From contig NZ_AKKE01000009.1 in NCBI RefSeq assembly GCF_000281975.1, positions 1 to 64,000 of the forward strand: a stretch of DNA of 64,000 nt, read 5' to 3'. Numbering within the stretch: the stretch's first letter is position 1; the number at the start of each line of letters is the position of its first letter. Positions 8,893 through 18,337 of the stretch are shown piece after piece. Under the pieces are notes generated by a model. It saw only the letters and a program-made list of their open reading frames with translations, did no database searches and was not told the DNA's origin. This stretch comes from Novosphingobium sp. AP12. Lineage in GTDB: Bacteria > Pseudomonadota > Alphaproteobacteria > Sphingomonadales > Sphingomonadaceae. Both the position numbers and the translations under genes were made by a program.

Positions 8893-9164
8893 GGGTGATG
8901 GCGCAGCAGGACTTCGAGGCGGGGCAGGCAAGGGGCAGGTCGCCTTGTCCGACCTCGACCCACAGCGCGATGTGCCCATCCTTGTGGTACCTCTGCTGAG
9001 ACCGCTGACCCTCGGGCTCGACGCTTCAATTGCAAGGGCGTCCGGTACATTGCATCAACACTCCGCCCCGGACACTGCAAGACGAGCCCGTCCTTCCCTG
9101 CCAGGCATACCGGTAGGTCTAGCGCCACGCCAGCACAGGTCGGCGGCGCGGCCGGACGGGATCG

Positions 9165-11495
9165 TCACCAGGTCAGGCCAGCACGGACATACAGGTAGCG
9201 CCCGTTGAAGCCATACGGTGAGTAATACGGGAAGCCGGTCACACCCGTGGTGTTGAGCGAGGCAGGTACCCTCCTAGGATAGACGTCAAACAGGTTGTTC
9301 GCGCCCAGTGCCAGATTGAAGGCGCTCTCCGGCTGGTAGCGAAGTTCGAGATCCGTGATAGCGCGGCTGCCAGTTCCGATGTCGCTGGTGGCGACCGTAC
9401 CAGGCTGCAGCACGTTGCCGTAGTAGGTGACCCGCGCCGTCGCGCCCAGCGATGCGCCCGTCCATGCCAGTGTCCCCGAGACCTTCTCGCCGGGAGTGCC
9501 TTCCTCGATGGTGAGGATACGGCTGCGCGCGAAGAGGGTCGAGAGCGGGCTGGTCGGCACCTTGGTGATCTTGATGTCGTTGACGTTGCCTGCCACCGTG
9601 AAGTCGAAGGTGCCCGCGCCGTCCGTCACGAGCTTGTAATTGGCGACCGCGTCGATGCCCCTGGTGGTGCTGGCCAGCCCGTTGAGGAAGAAGCGCGCGG
9701 CGGAGACGCCGGGGATCGTCGTCACTGGGATATTCTCCGACAGGCCGATCTGGTTGCGCACGTGGATGCGATAGCCGTCGACGGTCAGCGAGAATCCGCC
9801 GCCCCGCACGACGAACCCGGCCGACAGGTTGGTCGACTTTTCAGGCTCCAGCGCCTTGCCGCCGAGAGCGGCTGCCGTCGCCGACGTGGCGGGATATGTG
9901 CCGGTGACGATCTGGTTGCCGTTCTGGATGACCGAGGTGATCGAGGTGTAATACTGCTGGATCAGGCTCGGCGCGCGGAAGCCGGTGGAGGCGGTGCCCC
10001 GGATCGCGAAGGCGGGGCTGAAGTCATAGCGCAGGGACAGCTTGCCGGTGCCGGTGGTGCCGAAGTCCGAATAGTCCTCGCCGCGACCGGCGAGGCCGAC
10101 CAGCAGCTTGTCGGTCACTTGCGCCTCGAGGTCGAGGTAGATCGACCCGTTCTGGCGATGTTCACTGACTTCGTTCAGCGTCGAGAAGCCAGGGAACCCC
10201 TGCGCACCCGGCGTCGCGGCCGGGAAGGCGGTGCCGTAGCCGTAGGAGGCGGGTTCGCCAGCCTTGATCTCGTAGCTTTCGCGGCGGCCTTCGACGCCCC
10301 AGGCCACGTTGAGCGACTGGAACACGTCGAACTGCCTGGAGAAGTCCACTCCCGCCACCCATTGGTCGTAGATCGATGCGCCGTCGTAGAATTCGGTCTG
10401 GCTCGCCGCGCCGTAAGTGTAGTTGGCGGAATCGAGGGTCCGGTAGTCGATACGATTGCGGCCGTAGCTGACGTTGATGTCGGTCTTCCACCCGGCGATC
10501 TCGCCGCGCAGGCCGCCGGTGACGGTCAGGTCCTTGGAGCGGGTGTTGATCTTGGGCAGGAAGCCGTCCAGCCCGAATGCCGCTGCCGCCGAGTCCAGAC
10601 GGGGGAATGCGGCCGAGCTGGAATCGCGATACTGGTAACCGCCGAAGCCGTAGACCTCCCACGTCTCGCCCAGCGGCTTGGCTGCATTGGCGTAGACCGA
10701 GTAGCTCTCCACCGCCGGGTCGCCGAAGCGGTTGTCGACGACGGGCGTGGCGAGGCGTGGGTCGACGTCGCCGCGGCTTGTCGGGTTGCGGTGCGTGTAT
10801 TCGCCCGAGACGGTCAGGAACCCGTCGCCACCCAGCTTGATGCCCTGCCACCCAGAGGCGGTCACGGTGCTTTCCCCCGTGACATGCCGGCTGTCGCGCG
10901 CGGTGTCGATCTGGGTGTCGTAGATGCCGTAGGTGACGCTCGCGCCGCCGCCGTGGTCGGCTTCTCGCAAGCGCAGGTTCACGACGCCGGCGATGGCGTC
11001 GGACCCGTACTGAGCTGAAGCGCCGTCCCGCAGGACCTCGATCGAGGCCAGTGCGGTGGCGGGAATGGTGTTGAGGTCGACTGCCGCCGAGCCGCGCCCC
11101 ACCGAACCATTGACGTTGAGGGAGGCGGAAGTGTGCGCGCGTACGCCGTTGATCAGCACGAGGGTCTGGTCCGGCCCCATACCGCGCAGGGTGGCGGGCC
11201 GGATCGCGTCGGTGCCGTCGGTGGCCGACGGACGCGGGAAGCTGATCGAGGGCACCGTGTTGGCAAGCGCGGTGGCGAGTTCGGTGGTGCCCTGCTGCCT
11301 CAGATCCTGCGCGGTCACGACGTCCACCGGGGAAGAAGTGTCGAGCTTGGAGCGCCCCTGCGCCCGGCTGCCGGTAACGACGATCTCACTATCGCTGCCC
11401 GCATCCGAAGCCGCTTCCTGCGCGCAGGCGACCTGCGCCTGTGCGAGAGCGGCGGTCGACACGGCGGCGAGTGCCAGGACATTCGTGAACCTCAT
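9165..11495 (-). CDS. TonB-dependent receptor
   Basis: A 776-residue receptor with start MRFTNVLALAAVSTAALA preceded by GAGGAGAAAG. A signal peptide ends near QVACAQ, TonB box SEIVVTGSRAQG follows near residue 35, then a plug of the subgroup with ATLRGMGPDQTLVLINGVRA and IEVLRDGASAQYGSDAIAG, and a barrel ending YLYVRAGLTW. This subgroup is expanded in sphingomonads and Caulobacter and serves various non-iron nutrients. It is followed, in the same direction, only by the IS scar; the upstream neighbour is a symporter. Substrate unknown. Confidence 0.9.
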   Translation of the reverse strand: MRFTNVLALAAVSTAALAQAQVACAQEAASDAGSDSEIVVTGSRAQGRSKLDTSSPVDVVTAQDLRQQGTTELATALANTVPSISFPRPSATDGTDAIRPATLRGMGPDQTLVLINGVRAHTSASLNVNGSVGRGSAAVDLNTIPATALASIEVLRDGASAQYGSDAIAGVVNLRLREADHGGGASVTYGIYDTQIDTARDSRHVTGESTVTASGWQGIKLGGDGFLTVSGEYTHRNPTSRGDVDPRLATPVVDNRFGDPAVESYSVYANAAKPLGETWEVYGFGGYQYRDSSSAAFPRLDSAAAAFGLDGFLPKINTRSKDLTVTGGLRGEIAGWKTDINVSYGRNRIDYRTLDSANYTYGAASQTEFYDGASIYDQWVAGVDFSRQFDVFQSLNVAWGVEGRRESYEIKAGEPASYGYGTAFPAATPGAQGFPGFSTLNEVSEHRQNGSIYLDLEAQVTDKLLVGLAGRGEDYSDFGTTGTGKLSLRYDFSPAFAIRGTASTGFRAPSLIQQYYTSITSVIQNGNQIVTGTYPATSATAAALGGKALEPEKSTNLSAGFVVRGGGFSLTVDGYRIHVRNQIGLSENIPVTTIPGVSAARFFLNGLASTTRGIDAVANYKLVTDGAGTFDFTVAGNVNDIKITKVPTSPLSTLFARSRILTIEEGTPGEKVSGTLAWTGASLGATARVTYYGNVLQPGTVATSDIGTGSRAITDLELRYQPESAFNLALGANNLFDVYPRRVPASLNTTGVTGFPYYSPYGFNGRYLYVRAGLTW

Positions 11496-11664
11496 GACTT
11501 TCTCCTCATGCCGCGAACCCGCTGAGGGCTGGCGCGGCGACACCTGAACACGGCTTTTCTGCGAGACCCGGCGGCGACTGTGGCCGTTGCTTGCGTGCTC
11601 ACCCTCGGTAGCCCGCTCGAGGTTACGCAAGATCGCATGCGGCGATGCGGCATGTCTCATAAGT

Positions 11665-12996
11665 TTATCGAATATGTTCATTTATTTGCTTATTTGACGC
11701 TACGAGACTGCGGCTCGCCTCCGTCAACCCAAGTCGCTTTGCGACGATCAGCGGGACCAGCACTTGTCCAGCGACGTTCACCGCGGTGCGCCCCATATCG
11801 AGGATGGGATCGATCGCCAGCAGGAGCCCCGCCCCTTCGAGAGGTAATCCCAGCGTCGAAAGCGTGAGTGTAAGCATGACGACGGCGCCGGTCAGGCCAG
11901 CGGTGGCGGCCGATCCCAGCACGCTGACGATCGCGATCAGCGCATAGTCCGAAGGATGCAGGGTGACGCCATAGAACTGCGCGACGAAGATGGCCGAGAT
12001 CGCCGGATAGATCGCCGCGCAGCCGTCCATCTTGGTCGTGGACCCCAGTGGCACCGCGAAAGCGGCATACGAATGCGGCACGCCGAGCCGCTCGGTGACC
12101 TCCTCGGTGACCGGCATCGTCCCGACCGACGAGCGGGAAAGGAAACCCAGCTGGATCGCCGGCCAGGCCACGGCGAAGAAGCGGAACGGGTCGAGACGGT
12201 GGATCAGCAGCAAGGCCGGATAGACGCCCAGCAACACGAGCCCAAGCCCCAGATACACCGCTCCCGCAAAGGCGCCGAGCGCCGATAGCGCGTCCCAGCC
12301 GTAATTGACCACTGCATCGGCGATCAGCGCGGCGGAGCCCACCGGCGTCAGCGCGATCAGCCAGCGCAGCAGCTGGCGCAGCACCTGATTGGCCGACGTC
12401 ATGAACACCAGGAACGGCTCGGCCTTCGTACCCACCTTCACCGCCGCGGCGCCTACGGCGACTGCTGCCACGATGATCTGCAGCACGTTGAAAGATACGC
12501 TGGTGATGGCCGCGCCGTCTGCGATCTTCGTCACGGCGCCGATGCCGAGGTAGTTCGCGGGCACCAGACCCTTGAGGAAGTCGAGCCAGCCGCCGACCGC
12601 TCCCGGTGCCTGCGCCGCCTCGGCAGCCACACCGGCGTGGAGGCCCGGCTGGATCATCAGACCCAGCGCGATTCCGACCACCACCGCGATCAGCGCGGTG
12701 ATCGCGAACCACACGAGTGTATGGGCCACCAATCGCACCGCATTGTCGAGCCCGCGGATAGCCGCCACCGAGGCGACGATCGCGGTGAATACCAGCGGCG
12801 GCACGAGGGTGCGCAGCAACTGCACGAACACCTGCGCGACCGTATGGAACGTCGCGGTCGCTGCCGTCGTTACGGCGCCGGTCGGATCGAGGCCTTTGAC
12901 GACGAGGCCCGCCACGAGGCCCAGCAGCATGCCCAGGATGACTTGAGTCCCGAAGCTGGGGAGATGGCCGCGACGCGGCGAGGTTTTCGGGGTCAT
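11665..12996 (-). CDS. Dicarboxylate/amino acid:cation symporter (SDF family)
   Basis: A 443-residue polytopic protein of the glutamate/C4-dicarboxylate (GltP/DctA) family. Diagnostic elements are the HP1-like serine-rich stretch FLSRSSVGTMPVTEEV, the TKMDGCAAIYPAISAIF segment corresponding to the NMDGT motif of TM7, and the TGAVVMLTLTLSTLGLPLEGAGLLL region with LAIDPILDMGRTAVNV near the C-terminus. ATG with AAGGAAA just upstream. It would take up aspartate, glutamate or C4 acids with Na+ or H+. It lies 24 bases downstream of cysE in the same direction, so the two may be cotranscribed. Confidence 0.88.
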   Translation of the reverse strand: MTPKTSPRRGHLPSFGTQVILGMLLGLVAGLVVKGLDPTGAVTTAATATFHTVAQVFVQLLRTLVPPLVFTAIVASVAAIRGLDNAVRLVAHTLVWFAITALIAVVVGIALGLMIQPGLHAGVAAEAAQAPGAVGGWLDFLKGLVPANYLGIGAVTKIADGAAITSVSFNVLQIIVAAVAVGAAAVKVGTKAEPFLVFMTSANQVLRQLLRWLIALTPVGSAALIADAVVNYGWDALSALGAFAGAVYLGLGLVLLGVYPALLLIHRLDPFRFFAVAWPAIQLGFLSRSSVGTMPVTEEVTERLGVPHSYAAFAVPLGSTTKMDGCAAIYPAISAIFVAQFYGVTLHPSDYALIAIVSVLGSAATAGLTGAVVMLTLTLSTLGLPLEGAGLLLAIDPILDMGRTAVNVAGQVLVPLIVAKRLGLTEASRSLVASNKQINEHIR

Positions 12997-13020
12997 GCGC
13001 TTTCCTTCGAACGCCGGCGG

Positions 13021-13998
13021 TCAGGCCGGCGATCCGCGGTCGCCTTGGGGGCTGATGACCAGGTTCTGCTCACGGGCCTGGAACACGCGGCTGAACGGGG
13101 CGACGTCGTGCGTCAGCCAGACGTTGCCGCCGATCTCCGATCCCGCGCCGATGGTGACGCGGCCCAGAATCGTCGCCCCGGCGTAGATCACCACGTCGTT
13201 TTCGATCACGGGATGGCGCGGCAACGCCTTGATGAGCGCGCCCGACGGCCCGGCCGGGAAGTTTTTCGCACCCAGCGTCACGCCCTGGTAGATGCGCACG
13301 TTGTCACCGATGATCGCGGTTTCGCCGATGACGACGCCGGTGCCATGGTCGATGAACAAGCCTTTGCCGATCCGGGCACCGGGATGGATGTCGATCCCCG
13401 TGCTTCCGTGCGCAATCTCCGAGATGATGCGCGCCACCAGCGGCGCACCCTCCAGATGGAGCGCGTGGGCCAGCCGGTAGTGGATGATCGCCAGCAGGCC
13501 TGGGTAGCAGATCAGCACCTCGTCCAGGCTGCGCGCCGAGGGGTCGCCCCGGAACGCGGCCTCGATGTCGATGTCGAGCAGGCGGCGGATGTCCGGCAAC
13601 TGGCGGGATAACGAGAGGACCATGCGCGTCGCACCCTCTTCGATGGTCTCGCCATCGCCTTCGTCGAGTGTGTAGTTGAGTTCGAGCCTCAGCTGTGCGT
13701 GCAACCGGCTCAGCGCGATCTGGAGCGTCTGGGTGACGAACAGGTCTTCGTTGTGCAGGCGCACGAAGTCGGGGCCAAGGCGGAGGGGGAACAACGCCCC
13801 GCACAGCTCTTCGGTCACTTTGGCCAGCCGGACGCGGGAGGGGAAACTCTCCACTCCGTACTCCGCATGGTGGGTATTCGTCTCCCTCCAGTCGCGGCGG
13901 ATCTGCGCAAGTTCACGGACGATGCCGCCGACTTCCCAGAAATCGCCTTCGGTGACGGCTGTGGTTCCATTCGTCGAAGCCTCGGGGGTGGAAATCAC
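13021..13998 (-). CDS. cysE: Serine O-acetyltransferase (EpsC-type)
   Basis: A 325-residue enzyme making O-acetylserine from serine and acetyl-CoA for cysteine synthesis. The C-terminal left-handed beta-helix is clear: GSTGIDIHPGARIGKGLFID, HGTGVVIGETAIIGDNVRIY, QGVTLGAKNFP and a final VTIGAGSEIGGNVWLTHDVA. The N-terminal helical domain is longer than in E. coli CysE, as in EpsC forms. I chose the GTG codon (GTG ATT TCC ACC) because GGAGGG lies eight bases upstream; a TTG 16 codons earlier has no ribosome site. The AKR, lactonase and other sugar genes beyond it are separated by a 600-bp gap. Confidence 0.88.
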   Translation of the reverse strand: MISTPEASTNGTTAVTEGDFWEVGGIVRELAQIRRDWRETNTHHAEYGVESFPSRVRLAKVTEELCGALFPLRLGPDFVRLHNEDLFVTQTLQIALSRLHAQLRLELNYTLDEGDGETIEEGATRMVLSLSRQLPDIRRLLDIDIEAAFRGDPSARSLDEVLICYPGLLAIIHYRLAHALHLEGAPLVARIISEIAHGSTGIDIHPGARIGKGLFIDHGTGVVIGETAIIGDNVRIYQGVTLGAKNFPAGPSGALIKALPRHPVIENDVVIYAGATILGRVTIGAGSEIGGNVWLTHDVAPFSRVFQAREQNLVISPQGDRGSPA

Positions 13999-14598
13999 GA
14001 TGAAAGCCCTCCGACGATCGAACTCATACGCTCGGTCCAGAGACAATCGGCAACGATAAGTCCGTGGTTGCGGTATGATTGCCTGAGTGCGGAGCGTTTC
14101 GCTCGAGATGAGGAATGCATGGCGAGGGTGAACTCTGCGATGGCGAAGAACCTTGCCTAGTCACCGCCCGACGCAGCGCGCAATCGACCCGGGGTTCTGG
14201 TGGTCATGAGCTATCTCAACTAGTTCGGTAGATAAATCCGGTCAAGCGACCCAGATGCCTGTCCGGCCAAGAAAACATGCGTGCCTATGAAGATCGGCTT
14301 CGCCGGCGGCTTTTGGGAACCGCGCGCAGATCGATGATCCCGGCAGCGATATATCGAGCGGCTGCCGAAAGCGGGGTGGTTTGATTCAATGGCAGCACAG
14401 AATGATGGACGAGCATGGCCCCGACGGATGGGCTGACGCTTAATGGCCCAGCTCATCGAGGATGAGGAGGTCGCGACGCAGCAGACGCTCGGCCCGCTGG
14501 CCGGAATGGTTCGCAGTCTTTTCCTGCTCAAGCTGGGAAGCGGGCTGCCTAGATCTGATAGGAGATGGACCTGACCTCACGCTCGGCCATATCCGCCT
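13999..14598. other. 600-bp intergenic region with a possible IS21-type scar
   Basis: No intact gene is supported here. On the minus strand, at 14440-14510, one frame reads AERLLRRDLLILDELGH and then a stop, which looks like the Walker-B segment of IstB helper ATPases (DLLILDELG) of IS21 elements. The match is short and could be chance. The gap separates cysE from the deoxysugar locus. Confidence 0.3.
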
Positions 14599-15666
14599 TC
14601 AGGAGTTGCAAGGACGGGTTCCGTGTACAGAAGCGCGAAGCTGCTCTCCATGCTCCTGGAACGATGCTGGAGAGGATGCTCGCGCATCTATCAGGCAGGC
14701 GGATGCAAGGGCGTTCCAGAAATCTTCTGTGATCGGAAAAGCTATCAAGTCTTGTGCGGCTTGCAGTTCGGCCGTCGTCGCGATGCCGGGGATCACGGCA
14801 TCGACAAGAGCATGACGGATGGGGAACTGGAGTGCGGCAGCGGCTATCGGTACGCCGAAGTCCAGGCACAGGTCTTCGATGCGGCCGACGCGGTCGATCA
14901 CTTCGGCGGAGGGCGATCCGTACTCGTATGGCGCTGGCGGGCTATTGCGCACTCCCCGTGCTAGAATGCCGGAATTGAACGGAGCCCCAGCTATTATGCG
15001 AACGCCCCGTTTCTCACAGAGCGGGAAGAGACTGTCGAGCGGCGATTGCTCGAGCAGTGTGTAGCGCCCGGCGAGCAGGATCATGTCGAGTTCGGCATGG
15101 CCGAGCACTTCTTCGCACACTGCAGTCTCGTTGACGCCGAGACCGATAGCGCCGACCGCGCCGCTGGCGCGCAGTTCCTGCATGGCGCGCAGGCCGCCGC
15201 CGAGGAACTCCTGCATCCGTTTGGCGTGGGCGTCGCCATGGGCGTAGCTGCCGATGTCGTGCGCCAGCAGGATGTCCACCCGGTCGCGGCGTAGGCGCTT
15301 CAGGCTCGCCTCGTGCGAGCGCATTACGGCATCGTAACCGTAGTCGAACACGCTTTCGAAGGGCTCGGGCGAAACGAAGCCTTGGCGGACGGTCATCAGA
15401 TCAGCGTTCGGGGCGGGATCGAGGCGGCGGCCGACTTTTGTGGAGATGACCGCCTCGCCTGCCGGGTCCAACAAGGCCAGCGCGTCGCCGAGGCGCTTCT
15501 CGCTCAGGCCGAAGCCGTAGTGCGGCGCCGTGTCGAAATATCTCAGGCCTGCCGCCCATGCGGCGTCGATGACCGCGAAGGCATCCGCATCCGAAATCGC
15601 GCGATAGAGATTGCCGATCGCTGCGGAGCCGAAGCCCAGCTTTCCCGCAAAGAGTTGCTCCGCCAT
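14599..15666 (-). CDS. Aldo-keto reductase, probable L-fucose (aldose) 1-dehydrogenase
   Basis: A 355-residue AKR with the full catalytic tetrad: Asp45 and Tyr50 in YFDTAPHYGFG, Lys77 in VISTKVGR and His136 in DILLAHDIGS. It belongs to the D-threo-aldose/L-fucose dehydrogenase (pyridoxal 4-dehydrogenase-like) group, which oxidises L-fucose or L-galactose to the lactone. It follows the lactonase gene with a 2-base gap, so the two form a unit for the first two steps of the non-phosphorylating route. Other suitable substrates would be L-rhamnose or D-arabinose. The last 20 or so residues, rich in Ser/Gln, look like an extra tail. Confidence 0.82.
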   Translation of the reverse strand: MAEQLFAGKLGFGSAAIGNLYRAISDADAFAVIDAAWAAGLRYFDTAPHYGFGLSEKRLGDALALLDPAGEAVISTKVGRRLDPAPNADLMTVRQGFVSPEPFESVFDYGYDAVMRSHEASLKRLRRDRVDILLAHDIGSYAHGDAHAKRMQEFLGGGLRAMQELRASGAVGAIGLGVNETAVCEEVLGHAELDMILLAGRYTLLEQSPLDSLFPLCEKRGVRIIAGAPFNSGILARGVRNSPPAPYEYGSPSAEVIDRVGRIEDLCLDFGVPIAAAALQFPIRHALVDAVIPGIATTAELQAAQDLIAFPITEDFWNALASACLIDARASSPASFQEHGEQLRASVHGTRPCNS

Positions 15667-15668
15667 TT

Positions 15669-16508
15669 TCAGTTCAATCCGTAGAATTCGCGGGCGGCGC
15701 CTTCGAACAGGCGGTGTTTGTCGGCAGCTGTCATGGCGCCGGCCAGTGCGAGTGTATCGTCGATCCAGTCTGCATAGCTGTCGCCCATATGCACCAACAC
15801 GGGCCAGTCGCTGCCCCACATCGTGCGTGCGCCGAAGAGGTCCAGCACGTGCCGGACATAAGGTGCAAGCGCGGCCACATCCTGGCCCTGCGCCTGCTGG
15901 GTGCGCAGGCCGGAGAGTTTGCACCAGACGTTCGGCAGGCGTGAGAGAGCAGCAAGATCACTGCGCCACGGTTCCTGGGCCAAGTTCGCCGCATCGGGCT
16001 TGCCAGCATGGTCGATGACGATCGGCAGCTGCGGCCATCTTTGCGCGAAGCGGGCAAGGGCGGGCAGGTGGCGGGGTTCGACGAGCGCGTCGAAGCGCAG
16101 GCCATGTGCGAGCAGGGCATGTATCGCCAGAGCCAGTTCGTCGCGCAGGATCCATTCGCTGTCCTTGATGCCCTGCAGCATGGGCCGCACGCCAAGGCAC
16201 CCAGGGCGACCGGCCAGTGCTGCGATGCGCGCCGCCGCATCCGGTGCTTCGAGCGCGGCCCAGGCCACTATCCCCAGCACCATGGACTCATCGGCGGCGA
16301 GGTCAAAGATCCAGTCGGTGTCGCGATCGTCGGGTTGCGACTGGACGAGCACCGTGCCAGCAAGATCCAAGCCTGATGTGGCGGCGGCAAGGTCCGCAGG
16401 AAGAAAGTCGCGATGGAGCAACGGCCAGGCCGCATCCGGCCACGCGCATTCCGGTGCGTCGATGCGCCAGAAGTGCTGGTGCGAATCGAGGACGCGTGGC
16501 CGGCTCAT
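15669..16508 (-). CDS. Amidohydrolase 2 family lactonase (L-fucono/L-rhamnono-lactonase)
   Basis: A 279-residue TIM-barrel hydrolase of the PF04909 family. Metal-binding HxH is His10 and His12 in LDSHQHFW; LPIVIDHAGKPD near residue 165 and WGSDWPVL near 240 supply the later His and Asp ligands. Characterised relatives hydrolyse L-fucono-1,5-lactone or L-rhamnono-lactone to the sugar acid. The gene lies immediately upstream of the aldose dehydrogenase and divergent from the FAH hydrolase, the arrangement seen in deoxysugar diketo-hydrolase clusters. Start ATG by family alignment; no strong ribosome site. Confidence 0.82.
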   Translation of the reverse strand: MSRPRVLDSHQHFWRIDAPECAWPDAAWPLLHRDFLPADLAAATSGLDLAGTVLVQSQPDDRDTDWIFDLAADESMVLGIVAWAALEAPDAAARIAALAGRPGCLGVRPMLQGIKDSEWILRDELALAIHALLAHGLRFDALVEPRHLPALARFAQRWPQLPIVIDHAGKPDAANLAQEPWRSDLAALSRLPNVWCKLSGLRTQQAQGQDVAALAPYVRHVLDLFGARTMWGSDWPVLVHMGDSYADWIDDTLALAGAMTAADKHRLFEGAAREFYGLN

Positions 16509-16603
16509 GCCGCGGGCTCACTTTTTCGGCCGGTATGCCGGATGATTTCGTCCCGCTCAGCCATGCGCTCTCCCGACGCTTCCGACCTTGCGCCGGAGGT
16601 AAA

Positions 16604-16620
16604 CATACGACATCATACAA
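16604..16620. promoter_or_regulatory. Candidate GntR operator in the divergent promoter
   Basis: CATACGACATCATACAA sits midway between the lactonase and FAH hydrolase genes. Its minus-strand form begins TTGTATGATGTC, shared exactly with the element at 6303. It is a weaker relative of the operator series found at 17.5, 36.5, 37.8 and 40.2 kb. Confidence 0.45.
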
Positions 16621-16674
16621 CATCGAATGCAGCTGTCTATGCTGCAGGCAGATTTAGATGAAAGGATGCCACGA

Positions 16675-17523
16675 ATGAAACTGTGCCGGGTCGGGGAAGC
16701 TGGAAACGAGCGCCCCGCGATGATCGATGCCGATGGCGCCATCCGCGATCTTTCCGCCCATGTGGCCGATATCGATCCGGTGGCCATCGGGCCCGCGGGT
16801 CTTGCACGCCTCGCGGGGATCGACCCGGCTTCGCTGCCGCTGGTCGAAGGACCGGTGCGGCACGGCCCCTGCGTGGTGGGAACGCGCCAGTTCGTGGCTA
16901 TCGGCCTCAATTATGCGGACCATGCGGCCGAATCGAACCTGCCGATCCCCGAGGAACCGGTGGTGTTCAACAAGTGGGTCAGCTGCATCCAGGGGCCGAA
17001 CGACCCGGTGACGATTCCCCGCGGTTCGCGAAAGACCGATTGGGAAGTGGAACTAGGCGTCGTCATCGGCACCGAGGCGTACAATGTCGACGAAGCCTCG
17101 GCGCTGGAACACGTTGCAGGCTACTGCGTCATCAACGACGTGTCGGAACGCGAGTGGCAGCAGGAGCGCGGCGCTACCTGGGACAAGGGCAAGGGCTTCC
17201 CTGGCTTCGGTCCGATCGGCCCTTGGCTGGTCACGGCTGACGAGGTGGGTGACCCACAGGCGCTCGGCATGTGGCTGGAGGTCAACGGCAAGCGCGTGCA
17301 GAACGGTAGTTCCTCGACGATGATCTTCACCGTCGCGCAGATCGTCTCGTACCTCAGCCAGATCATGACGCTGCTGCCGGGCGACGTCATCACCACCGGC
17401 ACTCCCCCGGGCGTGGGCCTCGGTCAGAAACCTGAGCCCTGGTATCTCAAGGCCGGCGACGTCGTGACGCTCGGCATCGAGAAACTGGGCGAACAGCGGC
17501 AGGAGTTCGTCGCCTACGATTGA
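16675..17523 (+). CDS. FAH-family 2,4-diketo-3-deoxy-L-fuconate/rhamnonate hydrolase
   Basis: A 282-residue fumarylacetoacetate-hydrolase-fold enzyme. Metal-ligand region TDWEVELGVVIGTEAY, the catalytic lid KGFPGFGPIGPWLVT and GDVITTGTPPGVGLG near the C-terminus are all present. Size and motifs fit the LRA6-type hydrolases that cut 2,4-diketo-3-deoxy-L-rhamnonate or -fuconate to pyruvate and L-lactate. The start MKLCRVGEAGNE has AAAGGA eight bases upstream; an upstream ATG gives an atypical N-terminus. First gene of the forward unit with the SDR and two exported hydrolases. Annotated relatives also appear as ureidoglycolate lyase, which the context does not support. Confidence 0.85.
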   Translation: MKLCRVGEAGNERPAMIDADGAIRDLSAHVADIDPVAIGPAGLARLAGIDPASLPLVEGPVRHGPCVVGTRQFVAIGLNYADHAAESNLPIPEEPVVFNKWVSCIQGPNDPVTIPRGSRKTDWEVELGVVIGTEAYNVDEASALEHVAGYCVINDVSEREWQQERGATWDKGKGFPGFGPIGPWLVTADEVGDPQALGMWLEVNGKRVQNGSSSTMIFTVAQIVSYLSQIMTLLPGDVITTGTPPGVGLGQKPEPWYLKAGDVVTLGIEKLGEQRQEFVAYD

Positions 17524-17546
17524 CAGCGACTGCCCCATGCGCTTAA

Positions 17547-18309
<763 letters not shown>

Positions 18310-18337
18310 GCTTACATAAAAAATAAGGGAGAGCGAA

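Noticed and set aside
8709..9128. Open frame of 139 codons overlapping the IS5 scar
   Set aside because: It is out of frame with the transposase motif and shows no similarity I can recognise.
14440..14510. IstB-like DLLILDELGH segment
   Set aside because: Only about 17 residues match and no other IS21 component or terminal repeat is present, so it is noted within the spacer but not called as a gene.
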